Positions 24,942 to 32,123 of a stretch of 53,321 nucleotides of DNA are shown in pieces; position 1 is the stretch's first letter, and each line of letters begins with the position of its first letter. The notes beneath the pieces were generated by a model. That model ran no database searches, was not told the origin of the DNA, and saw only the letters and a program-made list of their open reading frames with translations. Position numbers and translations under genes: made by a program. The DNA comes from Frigoribacterium sp. VKM Ac-2836. Its GTDB lineage: Bacteria > Actinomycetota > Actinomycetes > Actinomycetales > Microbacteriaceae. The stretch spans positions 1 through 53,321 of the forward strand of contig NZ_JABRPK010000003.1 of assembly GCF_013248995.1 (NCBI RefSeq), in the 5' to 3' direction.

Positions 24942-26405
24942 TTGCCGACCGACAAGAAATGGGGCCACGTGGAACTGCGTGACTACATCCGGATCCTTCG
25001 CAAAGGGTGGATCCTCATCGTTGCAGTGATGCTCGTCGGCGTCGCTGCCGGCGCTCTGGCCTCGATCCTGGCGACACCAAGATACGTGTCGTCGACCCAG
25101 CTGTTCGTGAGTGTGCAGTCGTCGGAGTCCTCGAGCACGTCCGATCTCGTGCAAGGCAGCAGCGCTGCGCAGCAGAAGGTGCGCTCCTACGTCTCCGTGG
25201 TCACCAGCAAGAGCGTCCTCGAGCCCGTCATCGCAGACTTGGGTCTCGACATGAGCACCGACGAGCTGGCATCGGAAATCACAGCGGAGTCTCCTTCGAA
25301 CACGGTTCTCGTCGACATCACCGTCGAGGACGGTGATGCGGCACGCGCAGCCGCGCTGGCGAACGCGGTCGGTGAGAGTTTCGCCAACGTCGTCGTCAAC
25401 GATCTCGAGTCGCCGGAAGGCGGCGGGCCGAGCCTCGTCAAGATCGCGACGATCGAGCCCGCGGCCGCGGCCTCGGCGCCGTCGTCCCCTCGCACCACGC
25501 TCAACCTCGCCCTCGGTTTCCTGATCGGCCTCGCTCTCGGTGTGGGCGCAGCCGTCCTCAAGAGCACGCTCGACACGCGCATCCATGGATCGCACGACGT
25601 GGAACTCGTCACGTCGGCTCCCATCCTCGGTGGCATCAGCTTCGATCCGGGCGCCAAAAAACGACCGCTCATCGTTCACGCCGACCCCCGGAGCCCGCGT
25701 GCGGAGTCCTTCCGTTCGCTCCGGACCAACCTGCAGTTCGTCAACCTCGAGTCGACGTCGCGATGCTTCGTCTTGACGTCGTCGCTCCCCGGCGAGGGCA
25801 AGACCACGACGACGGCCAACCTTGCCGTAGCGCTGGCGGAGACCGGAGCCTCCGTCGTGGTCGTCGACGGCGACCTGCGACTACCGAGGCTCGCCGACAC
25901 CATGGGTCTCGAAGGTGTCGTCGGTCTCACGGACGTCCTGATCGGACGTGCCGACATCCAGGACGTCCTGCAGCCATGGGGGCGCGGCACGATGTACGTC
26001 CTCCCCGCCGGCCGCATCCCCCCCAACCCGAGCGAGCTCCTAGGCTCCAAGGCCATGGTGTCGTTGATCGCGTCCCTCACCGAGTCGTTCGACTACGTTC
26101 TCATCGACGCCCCGCCGCTCCTTCCCGTCACCGATGCGGCGATCCTCGCAAAGCTGACCGGTGGCGCCATCGTCATCGCGGCCGCGGGGCGGACCAGCCG
26201 GAACGAGTTGCAGTCTGCGCTCCGGACGTTGGAGCACATCGGCGGCCGAGTTCTCGGCGTCGTCATGACCATGCTCCCGACGAAGGGCCCGGACGCCTAC
26301 GGCTACGGAAATTATGGCGCGTACTACGGCATGGACCAGGACAAGATCGACGGTCCGGACGCCCTCCCCTCGGCGGACGCCAAGACCAAAGTCAGGTCGC
26401 GTTAG
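24942..26405 (+). CDS. Wzc-like polysaccharide co-polymerase with bacterial tyrosine kinase domain
   Basis: 487 aa. The Wzz-like N-terminal part has helix 1 at about 22-43 and helix 2 at about 187-207 around an extracytoplasmic loop. The cytoplasmic BY-kinase has Walker A SLPGEGKTT (281-289), Walker A' VVVVDGDLRLP (305-315) and Walker B YVLIDAPPL (385-393). The C-terminal cluster YGYGNYGAYYG is the expected autophosphorylation site. Kinase and membrane parts are fused as in proteobacterial Wzc. TTG is taken as start because the decayed copy at 41687 begins with ATG at the same codon (MPxxKKWxHVELRDYIR). Confidence 0.92.
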   Translation: MPTDKKWGHVELRDYIRILRKGWILIVAVMLVGVAAGALASILATPRYVSSTQLFVSVQSSESSSTSDLVQGSSAAQQKVRSYVSVVTSKSVLEPVIADLGLDMSTDELASEITAESPSNTVLVDITVEDGDAARAAALANAVGESFANVVVNDLESPEGGGPSLVKIATIEPAAAASAPSSPRTTLNLALGFLIGLALGVGAAVLKSTLDTRIHGSHDVELVTSAPILGGISFDPGAKKRPLIVHADPRSPRAESFRSLRTNLQFVNLESTSRCFVLTSSLPGEGKTTTTANLAVALAETGASVVVVDGDLRLPRLADTMGLEGVVGLTDVLIGRADIQDVLQPWGRGTMYVLPAGRIPPNPSELLGSKAMVSLIASLTESFDYVLIDAPPLLPVTDAAILAKLTGGAIVIAAAGRTSRNELQSALRTLEHIGGRVLGVVMTMLPTKGPDAYGYGNYGAYYGMDQDKIDGPDALPSADAKTKVRSR

Positions 26406-26407
26406 TC

Positions 26408-27064
26408 GTGTCGTTGTTCGCTCGTACCCGTTCGACGAACCCGACGTTCACGATCCTCACCGTCTGCACCGGAAACATCTGCCGTTCGCCCATGGCCGAG
26501 CAGTACTTGCGGTTCGGGCTCCATCGCGCCGGCGTGACGGCGGTGTCCGTGGAGAGTGCTGGCACCATGGCGCAGGACGCACAGGACATGCCAGAGCAGG
26601 CCCAGGTGCTGGCACGCTCGTACGGATTGCCCGAGAGTCGGCACTCGTCGAGGTATCTCTTCGAGGGTCACATCGCCGGAGCGGATCTCGTTTTCGGGAT
26701 GGCCCTGGAACACAGGCGTTCGGTCGTGTCGCTCTTCCCTCGTGCCTCGCGCTACTCCTTTACGCTTAGGGAATTTGCTCGACTGGCCGAAGGTGTGGTG
26801 GCAGAGGACCTCGCTGAGGCCGCCAATATCCCGCTATCGGACACGGCAGAGCGTCTTCGTTCCGCCGTCTCGGTCGTGGCCGCGCGACGCGGGCTCATCC
26901 CGACGCCCGAGGACGTTCTTGACGACGATGTCGTCGACCCCTACCGCAAAGACGACGCGACCTTCGTCCAGTCAGGGCAGCAGCTCGTACCGGCAGCCGA
27001 TGTCGCGATCTCGCTTTTCGCTCTGGCCGCAACGGTGGAGCCGTCGGTGGAGACCTCGCGCTGA
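26408..27064 (+). CDS. Wzb-like low-molecular-weight protein tyrosine phosphatase
   Basis: 218 aa from GTG 26408, two bases after the wzc-like stop. The catalytic loop is VCTGNICRSP with nucleophile Cys20 and Arg26, and the general acid Asp is in DDDVVDPY. It is longer than Wzb (about 150 aa) because of an inserted segment and a C-terminal extension. It should dephosphorylate the tyrosine cluster of the adjacent kinase. The stop overlaps the next gene's ATG by 1 bp. Confidence 0.92.
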   Translation: MSLFARTRSTNPTFTILTVCTGNICRSPMAEQYLRFGLHRAGVTAVSVESAGTMAQDAQDMPEQAQVLARSYGLPESRHSSRYLFEGHIAGADLVFGMALEHRRSVVSLFPRASRYSFTLREFARLAEGVVAEDLAEAANIPLSDTAERLRSAVSVVAARRGLIPTPEDVLDDDVVDPYRKDDATFVQSGQQLVPAADVAISLFALAATVEPSVETSR

Positions 27065-28023
27065 TGGCCGGTGACAAGCGACGCCGCCGCAGTTCGGTGG
27101 CGAGGAAACGTGCGGCCATCTTGGGATTGGTCGCCTTCTCAGCTCTGGACGTAGCGTTGGTCGCCTACGCCGTCGGCGCCTTCGACGATGATGCTCCGGC
27201 GGCCCCGCCTTTTAGCGCCGCGCCGCGACCTACAGCCTCTGCAAGTGCTTCGGAGGCTCCCCCGCCAGCGCCGACGACTGCCTTCACCGAACTGACGCCA
27301 AGCACCGTGCTGATCTCAGCAGTGGATGGCGACACGGCTTATCGCGTCGCAGCAGGGGACTGCGCGACCGGCGGGAGCCTTGAGCTGGAGAAGTCGACGG
27401 ATGCGGGCGCCTCGTGGGTGTCGACAACAGTGTCGACAGATCTCGCGTCGGCACTCCGTCTGGATGCTCAGGACACCGATTTCGTCGTCATCGTCGGCCT
27501 CGAGGGGCAGACCTGTACTCCTGGCCTCACGGCGACCTACACGTCGGGTTCGGGATTCGAGACGTACCCAGATCGTCTCTCTGCGACGTGGTATGTGGTG
27601 CCCGGCAGCGACGGGACCATTAACTCCCCCCAAGCCCTCGCGAAGGCCCCGTGCGCCGCGCCGGTGAGCATCGCGCCGCGCAGCGACTCCGCGGCTGCTC
27701 TCGTCTGCGCTGACAGAAACGTCTACCGGACCGAGGATGGCGGGACGACCTGGTCGGATGGTCTCTTCGTACCCGGGATCGTCGCCATGGACAGCGACGC
27801 CGACAGCTACGTCATCGCCTCGATTGATGAGACGACGTGCGCCGGAGCTCAGATTTCCGAGTTGAGCAACACCGTCGGATCGACGCCAGCCGTCATCGGC
27901 TGCGTTCTCGGTCCCATCTCCACATCACGTAAGGACATTGCTCTGTCGGCGGCCGGAGAGTCCCTGTGGTTCAATGCCGGGCAGAACGCCGTTGTCTCTG
28001 CCGATGGTGGCAGAACGTGGTGA
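27064..28023 (+). CDS. Membrane-anchored Asp-box protein coupled to wzc/wzb
   Basis: 319 aa. Short Arg-rich cytoplasmic start, one helix (AAILGLVAFSALDVALVAYAVGAF, residues 18-41), a Pro/Ala/Ser linker, then an extracytoplasmic domain of about 240 residues. It contains three S/T-x-D-x-G-x-x-W Asp boxes: STDAGASW, TEDGGTTW and, at the very C-terminus, SADGGRTW. The last box suggests a beta-propeller that closes on its own end (BNR/Ycf48-like fold). Six cysteines are conserved in the paralogue at 41956. It overlaps the phosphatase stop by 1 bp. No catalytic residues are recognised; sugar binding or assembly is a guess. Confidence 0.75.
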   Translation: MAGDKRRRRSSVARKRAAILGLVAFSALDVALVAYAVGAFDDDAPAAPPFSAAPRPTASASASEAPPPAPTTAFTELTPSTVLISAVDGDTAYRVAAGDCATGGSLELEKSTDAGASWVSTTVSTDLASALRLDAQDTDFVVIVGLEGQTCTPGLTATYTSGSGFETYPDRLSATWYVVPGSDGTINSPQALAKAPCAAPVSIAPRSDSAAALVCADRNVYRTEDGGTTWSDGLFVPGIVAMDSDADSYVIASIDETTCAGAQISELSNTVGSTPAVIGCVLGPISTSRKDIALSAAGESLWFNAGQNAVVSADGGRTW

Positions 28024-28105
28024 TGTCGGCGAAGTCCCGCCTTGTTCGAAACTTCGGGACTCAGTTGCGAGTGGAGTCGTGGTAATTCCGCGAGGCTCAG
28101 TCGAC

Positions 28106-29248
28106 GTGGTCCTCACGCATCCTGGAGCGGAGCTCTACGGAAGCGACCGCATGGCCGTAGAGTCCGTCAGGGCCCTCGCTGAAGCGGGGCACCAGGTCAC
28201 GGTCGTCCTTCCCGAGACGGGGCCGCTCGTCGAATTGCTCAAACAGGCAGGGGCGACCGTCGTCTTCGTGAGCGTGCCCGTGCTACGAAAGTCCCTGGTC
28301 TCGCCGAGGGGTTTGGGTGTTCTCGTCTGGACCTCCGCACGTGGCCTTATTAGAGCGATACGCCTGATCCGCCGACTCCGCCCCCAGGCCGTCTACATCA
28401 ACACGCTGACGCAGCCCGTCTGGGTCGTGGCCTCCTGGGTGAGCCGGGTCTCCTCTCTCGTGCATGTACGAGAAGCAGAGCTGGGTGGGAACCGGCATCT
28501 TCAGCGGGTGTTGCACGCGCCCATCGGACTCGTCACACGCGTCGTCGCCAACAGCGAGTCCACCAAGAGACACGTCGTCGACTCGACCCCGACGGGTCTC
28601 GATGACATCCGGGTGATCTACAACGGCAAAGCCTGGGATGGCTACTACAATTCGGACCTGAGCCCGGAGGCCGGCACCTGGACCGTGGGCTTCGTCGGTC
28701 GGCTCAGCCCTCGTAAGGGCGTCCATGTCCTGGTGGAGGCCTGTCATTTACTCCTCGAGCGGGGGATGCCCCTCCGTCTCGTCATCGCGGGTTCGGTCTA
28801 CCCCGGTTACGAGTGGTACGAGGCCGAGTTGCGTGAGGCCGTGGCGAAGGCTGGGCTCTCCGGGCTCGTCGACTTCGTCGGTTTCGTGGAGAATGCGGGC
28901 GCCGTCTTCAGCGGCGCGGACATCGCGGTCGTCCCGTCACTGGTCGAGCCCTTTGGCACCGTCGCCGCAGAGGCTCTGGCATCCAAGCGCCCAGTGATCG
29001 CTTCGCGAGTCGACGGGCTACAGGAGATCGTCACTCACGAGAAGACCGGATTGCTCGTTGAGCCCGGTAATGCCCTCGAACTGGCAGACGCCATCGAACG
29101 CCTGGTCCGACATCGGACGCTGGCTCGGGATCTCGCTTCCGCTGGTTTCGCGGATGTCCGCGACCGCTTCTCGCTGACGCAGTACGCTCGTGCGACCCAG
29201 GACGTAGTGGCGGAGCTGCGACGGGGGAGACCAGGCAGGCATGGCTAA
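28106..29248 (+). CDS. GT4-type glycosyltransferase
   Basis: About 380 aa from GTG 28106 (VVLTHPGAELYGSDRM, the usual N-terminus of this type); GTG 28079 is an alternative. The C-terminal Rossmann half has VGFVGRLSPRKGVHVLVEA and the E-x7-E motif in PSLVEPFGTVAAEALA. It is GT-B fold with retaining chemistry expected. It should add one sugar of the exopolysaccharide repeat unit at the inner face of the membrane. Its end overlaps the flippase start by 8 bp. Confidence 0.88.
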   Translation: MVLTHPGAELYGSDRMAVESVRALAEAGHQVTVVLPETGPLVELLKQAGATVVFVSVPVLRKSLVSPRGLGVLVWTSARGLIRAIRLIRRLRPQAVYINTLTQPVWVVASWVSRVSSLVHVREAELGGNRHLQRVLHAPIGLVTRVVANSESTKRHVVDSTPTGLDDIRVIYNGKAWDGYYNSDLSPEAGTWTVGFVGRLSPRKGVHVLVEACHLLLERGMPLRLVIAGSVYPGYEWYEAELREAVAKAGLSGLVDFVGFVENAGAVFSGADIAVVPSLVEPFGTVAAEALASKRPVIASRVDGLQEIVTHEKTGLLVEPGNALELADAIERLVRHRTLARDLASAGFADVRDRFSLTQYARATQDVVAELRRGRPGRHG

Positions 29249-30419
29249 GACCGGTCATCTGGCTTACTCAGTCCTGCGGTTCCTCCCGCTCCTCTTCTCG
29301 ACCGGCGGGACCCTCCTCCTTGCGGTCTCGCTCCAAGCCCAGGGGTTTGGCGAGTACTCGGCCGCCTTGGCGATGACGCAGGTGATCTCCGCAGTTGGAT
29401 TGCTCGGACAGGATCAGTTGATCCTCCAGGGGCGACTCAGCCTCGGCATCGCACTGGCGCGGGGAGGCTTGGTCGTCCTCCTCACCGGGGCAGCCTCGGT
29501 CACCTTGGGGTTACTGACCCTTCCGGAAGGTCAGGGGGAGCTGGTCTTCGCCGTCGTCGCGACATCCTCGTTGATCCAGCTCTGCTCAGTGCCGTTCGCC
29601 TTCCTCCTTCGGGCGCGTGCATCGTCAACTCGGGCCAACTCCGAGCTCGCGGTACGCCTGACGTACCAGGTCGGGCTCAACGCGGCAGGCTCCGCGCTCG
29701 GCACCGCGAGATCGGCTGCCTTCGGCGGCACGATCGGGGCTGTGATCGGAGTCTTCCTGGTAGGCGGGTACTTCACCCATTTTTGGAGGAAGAACAACTC
29801 CGAGCGCGACGTGACCGTCACCTCGGCGCCTTGGCGTCAGGGAGTCCTCTTCGGAATCGACAGTATTCTCTACAGCACCGGCGTGGCCATTCCGATCATC
29901 ATCATCGCGGCCACAGCGAGCAACATCGTGAATGCACAGGTCCGAGTTGTTTTCCTCTGCTACACGGCCATCGTCGGGGTGAGTCGCGCCTTTAACGGCG
30001 AGTTGTTCCGGGCCCGGTTGTACGCGGCGGATGATGCGGAGCAGCGACGTTCGATCTGGCTCCAGCTCCGACTAGTCCTCCTCAGATATGGTGCGGTCGT
30101 TGCTGTCGGTGTAGGTGCTGCCGGCTTGCTCCTGCCCGTGGTGATGGGTGCCGAATATGAACAAGCCCGTTGGGCCGTGCTCGTCCTGGCTCTTGGCGTA
30201 TTGTTCCAGTTCTTCGGTTTCGGTCTGACGACGCTCGCCGTGACGAACGGGGGCATCAAGCGCAGCATCGTCCGGCTCTCGCTGACGCTGGCCCTATCCG
30301 TCCTAGTATCGTCGACGCTCCCCCTGGGGCCGATCGAATTGGCGCTTCTGCTTGTGGCCAACGACATGATCACCTGCCTCTTCTTCAGCCTTTACAAAAG
30401 AACAAGGCACGAAGGATAG
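29241..30419 (+). CDS. Wzx-like polysaccharide flippase
   Basis: 392 aa with about eleven to twelve hydrophobic helices and few charged loops, of the polysaccharide biosynthesis/MATE-like type. It is overlapped with the upstream glycosyltransferase. No short motif defines the family, so the call rests on topology and on its place among glycosyltransferases and a Wzy-like gene. It should flip the lipid-linked repeat unit outward. Confidence 0.8.
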   Translation: MAKTGHLAYSVLRFLPLLFSTGGTLLLAVSLQAQGFGEYSAALAMTQVISAVGLLGQDQLILQGRLSLGIALARGGLVVLLTGAASVTLGLLTLPEGQGELVFAVVATSSLIQLCSVPFAFLLRARASSTRANSELAVRLTYQVGLNAAGSALGTARSAAFGGTIGAVIGVFLVGGYFTHFWRKNNSERDVTVTSAPWRQGVLFGIDSILYSTGVAIPIIIIAATASNIVNAQVRVVFLCYTAIVGVSRAFNGELFRARLYAADDAEQRRSIWLQLRLVLLRYGAVVAVGVGAAGLLLPVVMGAEYEQARWAVLVLALGVLFQFFGFGLTTLAVTNGGIKRSIVRLSLTLALSVLVSSTLPLGPIELALLLVANDMITCLFFSLYKRTRHEG

Positions 30420-30422
30420 GGA

Positions 30423-31109
30423 TCAGATCTGTCGGATGACCTTTGCCGGTGTCCCAGCGAGGAGCACGCCGCCGGGATGCTCACCCCGGACGACGGAGCC
30501 GGCGGCCACGACAGTACGCGGCCCCAGCTTCGTACCCGACAGCAGCGTCACACGCGAACCGATCCAGCAGTCGTCGCCCACGACGACCTCGCGTTGCGTC
30601 GTGCCTTGGTCGCGGATGGGGACGTCGGGATCTGCGTAGTTGTGCTCCTGTGAATGGACGAGCAAGTACGGGCCGACAATGACGTTGTCACCGAACGTGA
30701 CACCGCCGGAGCATCCGATGTGGAAATTGTCACCGATGCCCGATGCTTTCCCGAGGGACAACCCCACGCCGAGGAGGGTCAGCCTGCTCGTCGTGGTGAC
30801 GATCCCGTTATGACCGAGTCGGCTGCCCGGCCCCATCACGAGACCACGTGAACCTCGAGCGTCTATGAGGTTGCGCGAGCCGATCGATACTCCCCGCGCC
30901 AACGAAAGGCCAGATCTGCCGAGCAGGCGAGTTCCTGAGCCCAGGAAGACGGGCTGCCGCAGGAGCAGCGTCCCGCGAACCAGTTGAGTGCCCCGGCGGA
31001 ACAGCTCGCCCCAGATCCAGCTCGGCCGGATGGCCTTGCTCGTCTCATGAGCGCGCCCCGTCCCCTTTAGCAAGCGGTCTGCGAGCGCGTGGACGGAGAA
31101 TAGGGTCAT
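30423..31109 (-). CDS. Hexapeptide-repeat acyltransferase (WcaF/NodL-like)
   Basis: 228 aa. The left-handed beta-helix is visible as repeated [LIV]-G-x-x motifs (IGSRNLI, MGPGSRLGHNG, IGDNFHIG, FGDNVIVGPYLLVHSQEHNYAD, VVVGDDCWIGSRVTLLSG, VVAAGSVV, LAGTPAKVIRQI). Catalytic His is in HSQEHNY. Such enzymes acetylate sugars from acetyl-CoA. It is convergent with the flippase gene, only 3 bp apart, and divergent from the GT2 gene. Confidence 0.88.
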   Translation of the reverse strand: MTLFSVHALADRLLKGTGRAHETSKAIRPSWIWGELFRRGTQLVRGTLLLRQPVFLGSGTRLLGRSGLSLARGVSIGSRNLIDARGSRGLVMGPGSRLGHNGIVTTTSRLTLLGVGLSLGKASGIGDNFHIGCSGGVTFGDNVIVGPYLLVHSQEHNYADPDVPIRDQGTTQREVVVGDDCWIGSRVTLLSGTKLGPRTVVAAGSVVRGEHPGGVLLAGTPAKVIRQI

Positions 31110-31181
31110 GCTCTGGCCTCGGGATCATCGATAAGGTTTACAGGATTTCGATCGAGATCCATCCTACAAGCAGAGGAACTT

Positions 31182-32123
31182 GTGCCCGAGCTGACCATAA
31201 TCATCGTGACGTACAACGCCGAGAAAGATGTTGAAGCGTGCCTCCGCATCTTGTCCGGCCGAAATGTCGTCGTAGTGGATAACGATTCCCAGGACGGTAC
31301 GAGGGCACTTCTCGCTCGCATCTCACTCGAACAGCCGAGCGTGAGGACGATCTTGAACGACGATAACGTCGGCTTCGCCGTGGCGGTGAATCAAGGGCTT
31401 CGAGCGGCCCCGGAAGGGGACGTGCTTCTGCTCAATCCCGACGCGTCTATCGACCCCCGATCCCTCGATCTCCTCGTCGAGTCGGCGGCGGAACCCGGCG
31501 TGGGCATCGTGGCTCCCATCATCGACAACGGGCCGACGGTGGCCGTGCTCGCCGCGGGAGCCCAGCCTCGAATTTGGCCGCTCTTCACGCACTACTCCGG
31601 CCTGAGCAGGATGCTTCCGCGGCTGGCTCTCGTCCAAGGCCGTCACCTCTATCGGCCTGCTCTCCGACGTGGGCTGACACCCGTCGAGTGGGTGTCCGGC
31701 GGGTGCCTCTATCTATCCGCTGAGGCTCGCACGCCGGTTCCGGAGCTCACGGAGCGATGGTTCATGTACGGGGAGGACCTGGACCTCTGTCGGCGGGTCG
31801 CCGAGGCTGGTCTCAGCGTCAATCTCGTGGCCGGGGCTAATGCCGTCCACGCTCTTGGGGCCTCCGTAATCGCGAGTGGGGGGTCTGTTTCGACCATGTG
31901 GGCACGCAACACCTACGACTACTACTGCGTCACCTACAGGCCGGGCCCTCTTCGTCGCTTCGTGTGGCGGGCGATCTTCTCCGGAGGGCTCTGGTCTAGG
32001 GCGGCGGCCTTCGACCTGATGGCGAGGCGGCCCGGCCGACAGGCATCGGATCTCAAGGATCGTGCGAAGAGATTCCGTCGGCACGGGCTCGCCGTCTGGG
32101 CGACCGCGTCGCCGCGAAGCTAA
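31182..32123 (+). CDS. GT2-family glycosyltransferase (rhamnosyltransferase-like)
   Basis: 313 aa from GTG 31182 with AGAGGA five bases upstream. The GT-A motifs are LTIIIVTYNAE, VVVVDNDSQDGT, DNVGFAVAVNQGL and LLNPDASID (the D-x-A form of the metal site), with an acceptor-side MYGEDLDLCRR. The pattern matches the rhamnosyltransferase-like inverting GT2 enzymes. Its 3' end overlaps the convergent hydrolase gene by 4 bp. Confidence 0.88.
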   Translation: MPELTIIIVTYNAEKDVEACLRILSGRNVVVVDNDSQDGTRALLARISLEQPSVRTILNDDNVGFAVAVNQGLRAAPEGDVLLLNPDASIDPRSLDLLVESAAEPGVGIVAPIIDNGPTVAVLAAGAQPRIWPLFTHYSGLSRMLPRLALVQGRHLYRPALRRGLTPVEWVSGGCLYLSAEARTPVPELTERWFMYGEDLDLCRRVAEAGLSVNLVAGANAVHALGASVIASGGSVSTMWARNTYDYYCVTYRPGPLRRFVWRAIFSGGLWSRAAAFDLMARRPGRQASDLKDRAKRFRRHGLAVWATASPRS

